Source: Sulfurimonas sp. (GTDB lineage: Bacteria; Campylobacterota; Campylobacteria; Campylobacterales; Sulfurimonadaceae). From it: a stretch of DNA of 64,000 nt. The stretch lies in NCBI GenBank assembly GCA_028687935.1, contig JAQTZE010000001.1, positions 1-64,000 on the forward strand, written 5' to 3'. The stretch's first letter is position 1. Each line of letters starts with the position of its first letter. This document shows positions 44,381-54,112 of the stretch, in pieces. Both the position numbers and the translations under genes were made by a program. The notes under the pieces were generated by a model, which did no database searches, had not been told where the DNA came from, and saw only the letters and a program-made list of their open reading frames with translations.

Positions 44381-45727
44381 TTAGTACCACTCGAGAAGTT
44401 TTGTTACTTCATCGACCACATAGGTTTTGATAGTTGTGCTTGTCATAGGTTTTTTTGAAACAAGGGCTTTTTTGATGTTTTGCATCTTTGCTTCTTTGAG
44501 TCTTGCATCGAGTGCATAGACCTCTCTTACATCTCCGACAAGAGAGACCTCACCGATAAAGACAGTCTCTTTGGAAATAGCACGATCTCTAAAACTGCTG
44601 ATGATGGCGGCTAGTATTGCAAGGTCGGCCGCTGTTTCTGTTATCTTGATGCCGCCTGTGATATTGATAAATACATCATATCCTGAGAGCGGGATTTCAA
44701 GTTTTCTCTCTAAGAGTGCCAAAAGCATATTGAGTCTATTTGTGTCAAAACCAGTCGCTTGGCGTTTTGAATTTGAGGTGTGCGACTCCGATACAAGTGC
44801 CTGAACCTCAAGAATAATAGGGCGTGAACCTTCCATGATAACAGTCAAAGCAGAGCCTGGCTGTTCAGAGTTTCGGTTGAAAAAACGCGAAGATACATCT
44901 GTAGCAGAGACAAGTCCTTCGGATTTCATCTCATAGACGCCTATCTCACTTGTGGGTCCAAAACGGTTTTTAAATCCTCGAAGGATTCTAAGCTCTTGAG
45001 AAGAGTCTCCCTCAAAGTATAAAACTGTATCGACCATGTGCTCTAGCACTCGTGGCCCTGCGATTGAACCCTCTTTTGTGATATGACCTATGATAAAAAT
45101 AGCGATATTTTTCTCTTTGGCGATGCGCATAAGCTCAAAAGTGATTTGTCGCACCTGCGTGACTGAACCTGGAGCTGAAGCTATATTGTCAGAGTAGAGT
45201 GTTTGGATGGAGTCAATGATGATAAACTCATAACTTCTATTTTCAAGTTCAACCAAAACCTGTTCAAGACGTATTTCACTTAAAAGGTAGAGTGAGGCTA
45301 CATTGGCTTTGAGTCTGTTGGAGCGCAGTTTTATTTGGCTTGCTGACTCTTCACCTGTGACATAGAGGACATTTTTATCAAGTGAAGCGATATTCGCACC
45401 TATTTTTAGAAGTAGGGTGGATTTTCCAACACCAGGGCTTCCTCCGATAAGCGTGAGCGAACCCGGAACGACGCCACCACCTAAAACGCCATCGAGTTCT
45501 ACATCCAAACAGGAGTATCTGTATATTTCATCTTCGACGATATCATTGATACTTATTGCTTTTGCTGTTGCGCTGGAGTTAGATTTTGTCTGTTTTACAA
45601 CTTCTTGCTGGTGTTCTGTAAGTTCAACAAAAGAGTCCCATGAGCCACAATTGGTACATTTTCCCATCCATTTTGGAGTTGTAAGTCCACAGTGTTGACA
45701 CTCAAAAAGTATTTTTTTCTTTGCCAT
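44381..45727 (-). CDS. radA: DNA repair protein RadA
   Basis: Hexameric RecA-like helicase that extends recombination intermediates. 448 residues: an N-terminal C4 zinc finger (Cys10, 13, 24, 27), an ATPase core with Walker A GGSPGVGKST, the RadA-specific KNRFGPTSEIG motif and a Lon-protease-like C-terminal domain (INITGGIKITETAADLAI). ATG 45727 is chosen; the frame back to 45805 gives 26 residues not found in the family. RadA also processes incoming DNA in natural transformation, which bears on the uptake-like motif described in the findings. Confidence 0.94.
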   Translation of the reverse strand: MAKKKILFECQHCGLTTPKWMGKCTNCGSWDSFVELTEHQQEVVKQTKSNSSATAKAISINDIVEDEIYRYSCLDVELDGVLGGGVVPGSLTLIGGSPGVGKSTLLLKIGANIASLDKNVLYVTGEESASQIKLRSNRLKANVASLYLLSEIRLEQVLVELENRSYEFIIIDSIQTLYSDNIASAPGSVTQVRQITFELMRIAKEKNIAIFIIGHITKEGSIAGPRVLEHMVDTVLYFEGDSSQELRILRGFKNRFGPTSEIGVYEMKSEGLVSATDVSSRFFNRNSEQPGSALTVIMEGSRPIILEVQALVSESHTSNSKRQATGFDTNRLNMLLALLERKLEIPLSGYDVFINITGGIKITETAADLAILAAIISSFRDRAISKETVFIGEVSLVGDVREVYALDARLKEAKMQNIKKALVSKKPMTSTTIKTYVVDEVTKLLEWY

Positions 45728-45879
45728 GAAAGAGCCTTTTTTATATATGTAAAGAGAGTATATAGTGTTGTATAGTGTAACATAAGTAATATGGCATATT
45801 GTCATATTTATAGCGCATAAGTTTTGTACTTCTACTTTAACCCTTATATTTTAAGATTAATAAACAAGGAAAGGTTATA

Positions 45880-48810
45880 ATGATAAAAATAAAGCTACTA
45901 GGAAAAGATATAAATATGAATAAACTCACGTCAAAGCTCGATGCAAGTTATCAGAGAGAGATAAAAAAAAGTCTATTAATTATATTCTTACTTGCTGTTG
46001 TGCTAAGTGGAATCTCTTTATTCCCATCTTTTGGTATAGATATACTCACAATAAATTATCTGCCTATACATACAATCCTTGAGACAATTGCCGTAGTGAC
46101 TTCTTCTTTGATATTTGCCGTTGGCTGGAATACTTATCGTGCGAAGATTTCTGTCAATATCGTCTTTCTCTGCATACTTTTTTTTGGCGTTGCTATTTTT
46201 GATGTTTCTCATATCCTCTCTTATGAGGGAATGCCATATTATATAACAGAGAATTCTGTTGAGAAAGCTATCGATTTCTGGCTTGCAGGGCGCTTATTGG
46301 CTGCTATGGCGTTGATGATTTTTGCTTTATTTCATATAAGTCATAGATCAAGATTGAGTAATCGTTATTTCCTACTCACCATGGTTTTTTTGTTTATTCT
46401 TTGTGTTCACTGGATAGTTTTTTTTCATCAAGATTGGATTCCTGCAACTTTCATTGAAGGAAGTGGTCTGACTGCGTTTAAGAGTGCTGCAGAATATTTT
46501 ATTATAGCTCTCAATCTTACTACTGCACTTATTTTGTGGCGACGTATGAGCAGAATACAATCTTATGATGTGGTCTCACTTTTTACAGCAGTTACTATTA
46601 TGGCTATGAGTGAGTTTTTCTTTACTCTTTATGGGGAAGTGACGGATACATATAATCTGATGGGACACCTTTATAAACTCATCGCCTACGCCTATGTTTA
46701 TAAAGCTATCTTTGTGACAACTGTTCAAAGCCCCTATATAGAGCTTGAAAAATCCAAATCAGAGCTAATAGAGAGTGAACAGACCCTTCGAGAATCTCAA
46801 AATATAGCGGGTCTAGGAAGTTATATCTTTGATTTTACAACACTCGATTGGAGTGCTTCTGAAATACTTATACAAGTTTTTGGCGTAAAAGAGAAAGCTC
46901 TCTACTCATATGATGATTGGATAGATATTATCCACCCTGATGATCGAGAGATGATGATAAAATACTTTCGAGATGAAGTGATGGCTCAAGGTAATAGCTT
47001 TGACAAAGAATATCGTATCACGCGTAAAAATGATAATGCTGTACGGTGGATGCATGGACTTGGCAAGCTCCGTTATAAGGATGATGGCACACTCAAGGAG
47101 ATGATAGGCACTATCCAAGATATCACTGAACGTAAAGAGACGCTAGAGACATTAATCAAACTCTCTTTAGCAGTTGAACAAAGCCCTAACTCCATCGTCA
47201 TAACTGATCTCGATGGTAATATAGAATATGTAAACGCAAAGTTTTCAGCAGTGACCGGATATTCTCTTAAAGAGGTCCTTGGAAAAAATCCCCGTATATT
47301 GCAATCAAGTAAGACGCCTATAGAAACATATGATGTTATGTGGGAAGCACTTCAAAAGGGAAACACTTGGGAAGGTGAGCTTATTAATAAACGCAAAGAC
47401 GGCCAAATCTATATTGAGTCTGCAATCATCTCTCCAGTCAAAGCCACGAGTGGAAAAATCACAAATTATGTAGCTATCAAAGAGGATATTACGGAGAAAA
47501 AAAGTGCACAAGAACATATAGACAACTTGGCGCACTTTGATCAGCTCACAGGCCTTGCAAACCGTATACTTTTTGGTGAACATGCAAAATACCTTCTTGA
47601 ACATTCAAAGAGAACGCAGACATCTGTAGCCATAATGTTTTTAGACCTGGACCACTTTAAAGATATTAATGACTCTCTTGGACACTCCATCGGAGATGAA
47701 GTACTCAAACAAACAGCGCAGAGGCTCAAAAATGCTCTTCGCAGTGAAGATATGGTTTCTAGACTTGGAGGGGATGAGTTTATCCTTATCTTTCCAGATA
47801 CAGACATTACTCAGGCTATAAACATCGCGACAAAAATTATCGAAGCGGTCTCAGGAGTGAACTTAATTGAAGAATATGAACTTACACTGACTCCTTCTAT
47901 AGGTATCGCAATCTATCCAAATGACGGGATGGATTTGGAGACTCTACTTAAAAACGCAGATACCGCAATGTATAGAGTCAAAGAAGAAGGGCGCAATGGC
48001 TATAGTTTTTTTACACAACAGATGCAAGAAAATCTCTCAAGAAATCTTGATATCGTCAATGGGCTTCGTTATGCTTTAGAGCGTGATGAATTTGAGCTCT
48101 ATTATCAGCCGCAGTTGTCTGTAGATGGGAAAAACATCATCGGTGCAGAAGCGCTGCTTCGTTGGAAACATCCTCTCTTTGGTATGGTCTCTCCAGGAGA
48201 ATTTATCCCGATAGCTGAAGAGAGTGGTCAGATCATCAAAATAGGTGATTGGGTACTCAAAACTGCTATCAAGCAGATGAAAAAGTGGCAAGACGAAGGA
48301 CTCCAAGATATGATTGTCGCTGTAAACTTGTCTGCTGTACAATTTAAACAAGCAAATTTTTCAGAGCACATACTAGAGATACTGCAAAGTGTCGGATTAG
48401 CTCATGAATATTTAGAACTCGAACTCACTGAAGCAGTGACTATGAATGATCCTAAAGCTGTTATCAGTGTCATGGATAAGTTGCATGAGCAAAATATCAG
48501 AATGTCTATAGATGATTTTGGTACGGGTTACTCTTCGCTTTCGTATCTTAAAAAATTCAAGATATATAAACTCAAAATAGATCAGTCCTTTATCCGTGAT
48601 ATTCATTCTGATCAGGATGACCGCGCCATTGTAACGACGATTATCCATATGGCCAAAAGTTTAGGTATTCAAACCATAGCAGAAGGTGTTGAGACACTTG
48701 AACAGTTAGAATTCTTACGTGCGAATGGTTGTAATGAGATACAAGGATATTACTACAGCAAACCACTCACGAGCAGTGATTTCGCTGCGTTTGTGAGAAG
48801 CAGAGGATAA
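45880..48810 (+). CDS. Membrane-bound MASE3-like/PAS/GGDEF/EAL cyclic di-GMP protein
   Basis: Large signalling protein of 976 residues. An N-terminal membrane sensor of about seven hydrophobic segments (about 30-285) resembles MASE3. Then two PAS domains (about 295-425 and 430-550), a GGDEF domain with intact RLGGDEF (about 555-715) and an EAL domain with AEALLRWKHP and SIDDFGTGYSSLSYL (about 725-975). Both catalytic motifs look intact, so it may make and degrade cyclic di-GMP in response to a membrane or redox signal. ATG 45880 has AAGGAAAGG upstream. Confidence 0.9.
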   Translation: MIKIKLLGKDINMNKLTSKLDASYQREIKKSLLIIFLLAVVLSGISLFPSFGIDILTINYLPIHTILETIAVVTSSLIFAVGWNTYRAKISVNIVFLCILFFGVAIFDVSHILSYEGMPYYITENSVEKAIDFWLAGRLLAAMALMIFALFHISHRSRLSNRYFLLTMVFLFILCVHWIVFFHQDWIPATFIEGSGLTAFKSAAEYFIIALNLTTALILWRRMSRIQSYDVVSLFTAVTIMAMSEFFFTLYGEVTDTYNLMGHLYKLIAYAYVYKAIFVTTVQSPYIELEKSKSELIESEQTLRESQNIAGLGSYIFDFTTLDWSASEILIQVFGVKEKALYSYDDWIDIIHPDDREMMIKYFRDEVMAQGNSFDKEYRITRKNDNAVRWMHGLGKLRYKDDGTLKEMIGTIQDITERKETLETLIKLSLAVEQSPNSIVITDLDGNIEYVNAKFSAVTGYSLKEVLGKNPRILQSSKTPIETYDVMWEALQKGNTWEGELINKRKDGQIYIESAIISPVKATSGKITNYVAIKEDITEKKSAQEHIDNLAHFDQLTGLANRILFGEHAKYLLEHSKRTQTSVAIMFLDLDHFKDINDSLGHSIGDEVLKQTAQRLKNALRSEDMVSRLGGDEFILIFPDTDITQAINIATKIIEAVSGVNLIEEYELTLTPSIGIAIYPNDGMDLETLLKNADTAMYRVKEEGRNGYSFFTQQMQENLSRNLDIVNGLRYALERDEFELYYQPQLSVDGKNIIGAEALLRWKHPLFGMVSPGEFIPIAEESGQIIKIGDWVLKTAIKQMKKWQDEGLQDMIVAVNLSAVQFKQANFSEHILEILQSVGLAHEYLELELTEAVTMNDPKAVISVMDKLHEQNIRMSIDDFGTGYSSLSYLKKFKIYKLKIDQSFIRDIHSDQDDRAIVTTIIHMAKSLGIQTIAEGVETLEQLEFLRANGCNEIQGYYYSKPLTSSDFAAFVRSRG

Positions 48811-48813
48811 GAG

Positions 48814-49692
48814 TTATTTTTCTTCTTCGAAGATAGCGTCTAGGAGGCCATCGACAAACTCGTATTTGTCAAAGGGTGTGAGGTTCTCAGGTTTTTCTCC
48901 TGTTCCTACGTAAAGTATCGGCAGTTCTAGCGCATAGGCGATACTAAATATGCTACCACCTTTTGCTGTGCCATCGAGTTTTGTGATGATGATACCGTCT
49001 ATTCCGATCATTTCATTAAAGGCTTTTGCCTGAGCGATAGCAGAATTTCCCTGCGTTCCATCGATAATAAGTATCGTTCTGTGCGGAGAACCTGGATGTG
49101 CTTTATCGCAGATACGATGTATTTTTTTAAGCTCATTTGCAAGATTTGTTTGCGTGTGAAGACGACCAGCTGTATCGATGATAACATGATCATAGCCTTT
49201 GGATTTTGCTGAGTCTATTGTATCAAACGCAACTGCTGAAGAGTCGTGACCTTGTTTAGACGAGATGATAGGAATATCAAGCTTCTTTGCCCACAGAGTG
49301 AGTTGCTCTATCGCAGCCGCGCGAAAAGTATCTCCTGCTCCGAGGATTACTTTCTTACCTTCATTCTTGTATCTTTGGGCAAGTTTAGCGATCGTTGTCG
49401 TTTTTCCTGCTCCATTGACACCGATGATAAGCTCGACAAAAGGAGCGCTAAACGCAGGCTCTTTATAAGAGGTATAGGCAAGTGTAGCAAGAAGTTTTGA
49501 GCGAAGAATCTCACGTGTTACTTTATCCTGATAGATCTCACCGATGATGATTTCTACAAGTGCGTATTCTACGTCAGCTTCGAGTAAAATTCCCTCAAGC
49601 TCTTCTTTGGAAAATGTAATTTTTTTCTTCGGGACTACTGTTTTGAGAGCCTCGACTGTTTTACTAAGAGAATTTTTTAAAAATCCAAACAT
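48814..49692 (-). CDS. ftsY: Signal recognition particle receptor FtsY
   Basis: GTPase that docks ribosome-SRP complexes at the membrane. 292 residues: a short N domain without the long acidic A domain of E. coli, then the G domain with [10 protein letters not shown] (G1), DTFRAAA (insertion box), DTAGR (G3), [10 protein letters not shown] (G4) and [12 protein letters not shown] (G5). It starts nine bases after the stop of the upstream thioredoxin-like gene, so the two are co-transcribed. Confidence 0.94.
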   Translation of the reverse strand: MFGFLKNSLSKTVEALKTVVPKKKITFSKEELEGILLEADVEYALVEIIIGEIYQDKVTREILRSKLLATLAYTSYKEPAFSAPFVELIIGVNGAGKTTTIAKLAQRYKNEGKKVILGAGDTFRAAAIEQLTLWAKKLDIPIISSKQGHDSSAVAFDTIDSAKSKGYDHVIIDTAGRLHTQTNLANELKKIHRICDKAHPGSPHRTILIIDGTQGNSAIAQAKAFNEMIGIDGIIITKLDGTAKGGSIFSIAYALELPILYVGTGEKPENLTPFDKYEFVDGLLDAIFEEEK

Positions 49693-49701
49693 CTCCTGCC
49701 T

Positions 49702-50268
49702 TTATATTTCTAAAGCTTTTTTGATATCACTCTCTACAAATTCTTCTTCAACAGCACCCAAATAGTGGTTGATAAGTTTTGCATCTTTGTATATTGCCAT
49801 GACGGGAATAGGAAATCTCTCTCCAAGCTCTAAAGATTTTGCGAGTTCATCGATAAGACGTCTGTTTTGATCTGAGTTTGCGAGAGAATAGTTTGCTTTA
49901 TATGTTGTTTTAAATTTAACTAAATCGTCATTAGAGATTTTATCTTCTATCGTGAGACCGACAACGACGATTTTATCTTTGTATTTAGCCTGAAGTGCAG
50001 AGATTGTTGCTGCTGATTCTTGGCATGGAGGACACCAAGTCGCAAATATGTCAAAAATCACGATTTTATTTTCAGCACCTTCAACAAGATATCCATCTCC
50101 TTGCTTTTTGACAACGATCTGTTTGAGATCAGTATCTGTTAAAACATATTCGTTGCCTGCTACCATACTATTGGCTGCGTTTGCGCTACTGTCGTCTGAT
50201 TTGTCATTACAGCCTTGAAGAAAAATTGAAGAGACCAAAATGAGAGATAATATTATTTTTTTATGCAT
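49702..50268 (-). CDS. TlpA/ResA-like thioredoxin lipoprotein
   Basis: Membrane-anchored thioredoxin-fold protein, 188 residues. Lipoprotein signal with lipobox LQGC (Cys20), then a short linker and a TlpA-like domain with active site FATWCPPC. It acts outside the inner membrane as a thiol reductant, for example in cytochrome c maturation. It lies upstream of ftsY in the same orientation. Confidence 0.88.
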   Translation of the reverse strand: MHKKIILSLILVSSIFLQGCNDKSDDSSANAANSMVAGNEYVLTDTDLKQIVVKKQGDGYLVEGAENKIVIFDIFATWCPPCQESAATISALQAKYKDKIVVVGLTIEDKISNDDLVKFKTTYKANYSLANSDQNRRLIDELAKSLELGERFPIPVMAIYKDAKLINHYLGAVEEEFVESDIKKALEI

Positions 50269-50322
50269 ATAGATACCTTTTTATTGTAAAATTGAGTCAA
50301 ATTATAGCGATAAAGATTTAAT

Positions 50323-50895
50323 ATGCCTCTTACAAAAACTACATTTAGAGAAAATTGTTTACAAAAGCTAAAAACAGCTTCCTCTCATAATCAACTCTAT
50401 AAAAACAAGAAGCTAAACGCAAGGCTTATGCATGCGCTTAAAGATTTCAAGAATAAAAGCATACTTTTCTATTATCCGCTAAAATTTGAAGTAAACATAA
50501 CAAAAACTCTCACAAAAATGAGACAAAAAACGCAAGTTTTTATCCCATTTATGGAAGGCGAAAGTTTTAAGATGGTACCATTTAGGTTACCGCTAAAAGA
50601 AAAAAAATTTGGTATTTTTGAAGCGGGAAACACATTAAGAAATATAAATAAAATTGATATAGCAATAGTGCCGGCAGTTGGTGTCGATGGGAACTTTCAA
50701 AGGGTTGGTTTTGGAAAAGGGATGTATGACAGGTTTTTCTCAAAGTTAAAAAAAAGACCTTATATAATTTTTGTACAGCCAGAACTTTGTTACACAAAAC
50801 AAAGAGTATGTGATGATTATGATATTGCATGTGATTTATTATTGACGCCAAAACATACAATGGTAGCTAGAACTAGAGTTCAAAAAAGGAAATAA
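50323..50895 (+). CDS. 5-formyltetrahydrofolate cyclo-ligase
   Basis: Converts 5-formyl-THF to 5,10-methenyl-THF with ATP. 190 residues; family landmarks are the ILFYYPLKFEVN segment, the glycine-rich VGFGKGMYDRF and the C-terminal CDDYDIACDLLLTP. It is unusually Lys-rich and AT-rich compared with its neighbours. Ends one base before the rny start. Confidence 0.85.
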   Translation: MPLTKTTFRENCLQKLKTASSHNQLYKNKKLNARLMHALKDFKNKSILFYYPLKFEVNITKTLTKMRQKTQVFIPFMEGESFKMVPFRLPLKEKKFGIFEAGNTLRNINKIDIAIVPAVGVDGNFQRVGFGKGMYDRFFSKLKKRPYIIFVQPELCYTKQRVCDDYDIACDLLLTPKHTMVARTRVQKRK

Positions 50896-50896
50896 A

Positions 50897-52465
50897 ATGT
50901 TAAGCGAGTTATTGCTTGGTGGCTCAATCGCCATCGTGAGCGGACTTGTTGGATTTTTAATTTCTAAAAAAATTACTAGTGCAAATTTTGATATCTACAC
51001 AGAACAAGCCAGAGCAAAAGCTAAAGCGATAGAGAGTGAAGCTGAAGTGCTTTTGCAAAAAGCAAGTTTAAAATCTCGGGAGATGGAGTTAGAGGCTACA
51101 AAGTACTATGAAAGTGCTAAAGAGCGAGCAAAAGAAGACCTTCACCAAAGAGAAGATGATGTAGTTCGAAAAGAGCAAAGCTTTAAGCGATACAAGCAGA
51201 CTGAAGAGAAAAAAATTCAAGAAGAGAGTAGTGCGCTTAAAGTCAGAAAAGTGGATTTACAAAGAAATGAAAAATCACTCGATTCACTCAAAAAAAGATA
51301 TGAAGAGAAGATAGACGAAGCCCTGCATACAATCGAACATAGTGCAGGTATGACGCAGCAAGAAGCTGTTTCAGTTTTACTTGAAAAAGTAGAAGAAAAA
51401 TCTCGCGCTGAGATAGCGCATATAGTACGACGCTGTGAAAATGAGGCGAGAACAGAAGGTAAAAAGAGAGCGAATTATATCCTTGCACAGGCTACAAGCC
51501 GTTTTGCAGGAGAGTTCGCTTCTGAGCGCCTGACAAACCTCGTACACCTTGATAATGACGAGCTCAAGGGCCGTATTATAGGAAAAGAGGGACGTAATAT
51601 CAAAGCTTTAGAGACTTTGATGGGTGTTGATATTATCATAGATGATACACCAAACGCGATACTTGTAAGCAGTTTCAACCTCTACCGTAGAGCAATAGCG
51701 ACAAAAACGCTACAGCTTTTGATAGAAGATGGAAGAATTCAGCCAGCAAGAATAGAAGAGATCTTTCAAAAAGTCTCAGATGAATTTGAAGATAAGATCC
51801 TTAGTGAAGGCGAAGAGATCGTTGCAGACCTCAATGTCGGCGTGATGCATCCTGATCTTATGAAGCTTATCGGACGTCTGAGATACCGTGCGAGTTATGG
51901 ACAAAATGCTTTAGCGCACACGCTTGAAGTCGCACATTTAGCGGGTATCATGGCCGCAGAGATGGGTGGAGATGCTGCACTTGCAAGACGCGCAGGTTTA
52001 CTGCATGATATCGGTAAGGCTTTGACGCATGACCACGAAGGTAATCATGTGGATTTGGGTGCCGAGATTTGTAACAGACACAATGAACATAGTGTCGTTA
52101 TTAACGGTATCTACGCACACCACGGACAAGAAGAGATAAACTCTATTGAGTGTGGCGCAGTTTGTGCAGCAGATGCACTCTCAGCAGCTCGTCCTGGTGC
52201 AAGACGTGAAGTATTAGAGAGTTTCTTAAAACGTGTCACAGAGATAGAAGAGATAGCATCCACACACAGTGGTGTCAAGCAGGCATACGCTATAAACGCA
52301 GGTCGTGAAATACGCGTTATTGTAAACGCAACACTTGTCAATGATGATGAGTCTATTCTCTTAGCAAAAGAGATAGCGCTAGAGATAGAACAAAAAGTTC
52401 AGTACCCAGGTGAGATAAAAGTAAATGTTATCAGGGAATTACGAGCGGTGGTGTTTGCGAAGTAG
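50897..52465 (+). CDS. rny: Ribonuclease Y
   Basis: Membrane-anchored endoribonuclease that initiates mRNA decay. 522 residues: an N-terminal membrane helix (about 2-22), a long charged coiled coil (about 30-160), a KH RNA-binding domain (RIIGKEGRNIKALETLMG) and an HD domain with LLHDIGKAL. The ATG has GGAAAT upstream. Confidence 0.94.
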   Translation: MLSELLLGGSIAIVSGLVGFLISKKITSANFDIYTEQARAKAKAIESEAEVLLQKASLKSREMELEATKYYESAKERAKEDLHQREDDVVRKEQSFKRYKQTEEKKIQEESSALKVRKVDLQRNEKSLDSLKKRYEEKIDEALHTIEHSAGMTQQEAVSVLLEKVEEKSRAEIAHIVRRCENEARTEGKKRANYILAQATSRFAGEFASERLTNLVHLDNDELKGRIIGKEGRNIKALETLMGVDIIIDDTPNAILVSSFNLYRRAIATKTLQLLIEDGRIQPARIEEIFQKVSDEFEDKILSEGEEIVADLNVGVMHPDLMKLIGRLRYRASYGQNALAHTLEVAHLAGIMAAEMGGDAALARRAGLLHDIGKALTHDHEGNHVDLGAEICNRHNEHSVVINGIYAHHGQEEINSIECGAVCAADALSAARPGARREVLESFLKRVTEIEEIASTHSGVKQAYAINAGREIRVIVNATLVNDDESILLAKEIALEIEQKVQYPGEIKVNVIRELRAVVFAK

Positions 52466-52466
52466 T

Positions 52467-52493
52467 AAATAGAGTTCTTTAAGAACTCTATTT
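52467..52493 (+). terminator. Terminator hairpin between rny and the DUF3365 gene
   Basis: A perfect 27-base odd palindrome whose arms are AAATAGAGTTCTT and AAGAACTCTATTT around a single central T, directly after the rny stop and followed by ATTTGTTATTT. It lies between convergent genes and can serve both. Confidence 0.7.
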
Positions 52494-52498
52494 ATTTG

Positions 52499-53077
52499 TT
52501 ATTTGGTGATAGTTACGACGACTGCACCACGAAGATCGTTCATCTCGTAGTTGATTGCTGTATCGAGTGGGTATCTTGCCCCAAGAGCTTTTCCAAGCTC
52601 AGAATCTTTCATTATTTTTCCATGACATTTAAGACACGCTTCTTTTTCAATTACTAATGGTTTATAGTATTTGAAAGTTTTGTCATCAGTCTGTTTTACG
52701 ATATATGCAGGTAAAGTATTGCTTGCTTTCATTGCGTTTAGTGACTCAAGAACAGCTATCTCATCTGCTTTTGGTGCATTTGCAGGGTTCCTGTATTTGA
52801 GACTAATGCGTTTTACACTGACGCCTTTTTCAAGCCCTTTATTGACACCTTCTGTCAGAGGATAAGCTTCATCTGCACAAAAGTTAAAAGCACCCATAAC
52901 ACCGCCGCTTTTCATATGTTTTTCAAGGTTTGAACCTAAAGTTTTGAGAAGTACTTTCGCACTTGCATCACCTGTTTTTACTATTTGCTCAAGCTTCTCT
53001 TCTTTGATAACTTCTGATGAAGCTAAAAGCAGGGCTGCGTTTAGAGTTAATAATGTGATAGTAGGTAGTAGTTTCAT
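52499..53077 (-). CDS. Periplasmic DUF3365 c-type heme protein
   Basis: 192 residues with a signal peptide (about 1-19) and a DUF3365 (Tll0287-like) heme-sensor domain. One heme c site, CLKCHG, lies in the C-terminal half. Such domains sense redox state or bind small ligands when fused to kinases; here it stands alone as a soluble cytochrome-like protein. Common in sulfur-oxidising Campylobacterota. Confidence 0.85.
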   Translation of the reverse strand: MKLLPTITLLTLNAALLLASSEVIKEEKLEQIVKTGDASAKVLLKTLGSNLEKHMKSGGVMGAFNFCADEAYPLTEGVNKGLEKGVSVKRISLKYRNPANAPKADEIAVLESLNAMKASNTLPAYIVKQTDDKTFKYYKPLVIEKEACLKCHGKIMKDSELGKALGARYPLDTAINYEMNDLRGAVVVTITK

Positions 53078-53138
53078 ATGTTCTCCTGATATTTTTTATA
53101 AGTATATAGTATAACTGTTAATGAACACTGAATCAGAC

Positions 53139-54032
53139 TTAGTAAACATCTTCAGCAAGATTTATTTTAGAATCATCATAAGGATCCATGTGGACGAGTA
53201 TATGTGCTTTTTTATCTGTAAAAAGTTTACGTATTTTATCCTCTACTCTGTCTGAAATGAGGTGTGCATCGTAAAGAGAGATGCTTACATTGAAAACTGT
53301 ATGCACAGAGATAAAGACATGTGCGCCGCTCTCTCTTGTTTTGAGGTCATGATAAGCAGTAATGACAGGTTCGTTTTCTATAATCTCTTCAATACTCGCT
53401 ATCTCTTCTGGTGAGAGTGCAGCATCAAGGAGCATAAGTACACCTTCTTTGATGATTGGAAACGCAGAGTAAATCATGTAAATCGCGATACCAACACCCA
53501 AAATAGGGTCAATAAGATACTCTCCAGTATAAGAGATGAGTGCGAGCGCCATCAAAACTGCACCGTTTGAAAAAAGGTCTGTTTTGTAGTGAAGCGCATC
53601 TGCTTTGATAACCATATTTTTTGTTTTTTTTGCAACATAGTTGAGAAACATTACTAAAAACGCAGTGATAACAAAAGAGACAATCATGACGATGATACTC
53701 TCTTGTACATGTTCCATCGGTTTTTGGTGTGCTATTTTTCCAAGTGCCTCATAAAGAATAAAGAGAGCAGAAAGGGAGATAACAGTGCCCTCAATAACAG
53801 CAGCAAGCGGTTCTATCTTGCCTCTTCCATAGTGAAAATTATCATCAGGGTCTTTTTCTGCGTTGTGAAGAGCAAAATAGTTGAAGAGTGAGACAGTAAG
53901 GTCTAAAAAAGAGTCGATGGCAGAAGCTAAAACTGCGATAGAACCGCTGAAAATACCGACTGTCATTTTGATGATAACAAGTAAGCCTGCAACACTTGTT
54001 GAAACGACGGTAGCTTTTTTCTCTAAACGCAT
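53139..54032 (-). CDS. Cation diffusion facilitator (CDF) transporter
   Basis: Divalent metal/proton antiporter of 297 residues with about six membrane segments in the first 200 residues and a cytoplasmic metal-binding C-terminal domain (HDLKTRESGAHVFISVHTVF). The TM2 metal site reads SAIDSFLDLTVS (A-x-x-D-S-x-x-D) and TM5 has HYKTDLFSNG (H-x3-D), the zinc/iron (FieF-like) pattern. Divergent from cmoB with a perfect palindrome in the gap. Confidence 0.87.
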   Translation of the reverse strand: MRLEKKATVVSTSVAGLLVIIKMTVGIFSGSIAVLASAIDSFLDLTVSLFNYFALHNAEKDPDDNFHYGRGKIEPLAAVIEGTVISLSALFILYEALGKIAHQKPMEHVQESIIVMIVSFVITAFLVMFLNYVAKKTKNMVIKADALHYKTDLFSNGAVLMALALISYTGEYLIDPILGVGIAIYMIYSAFPIIKEGVLMLLDAALSPEEIASIEEIIENEPVITAYHDLKTRESGAHVFISVHTVFNVSISLYDAHLISDRVEDKIRKLFTDKKAHILVHMDPYDDSKINLAEDVY

Positions 54033-54080
54033 AAAAAATCCTTGAGGGCACTTTTGTGTCCCTGTTTATTAGGGTACAAT

Positions 54081-54099
54081 TATAGTAAAATTTACTATA
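54081..54099. promoter_or_regulatory. 19-bp perfect palindrome between CDF transporter and cmoB
   Basis: TATAGTAAA-A-TTTACTATA, located 49 bases from the CDF start and 14 bases from the cmoB start. A TACAAT lies just before it on the plus strand. A palindrome overlapping a divergent promoter next to a metal exporter suggests a regulator binding site, but I cannot name the regulator. Confidence 0.45.
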
Positions 54100-54112
54100 G
54101 ATAAAGCATAAA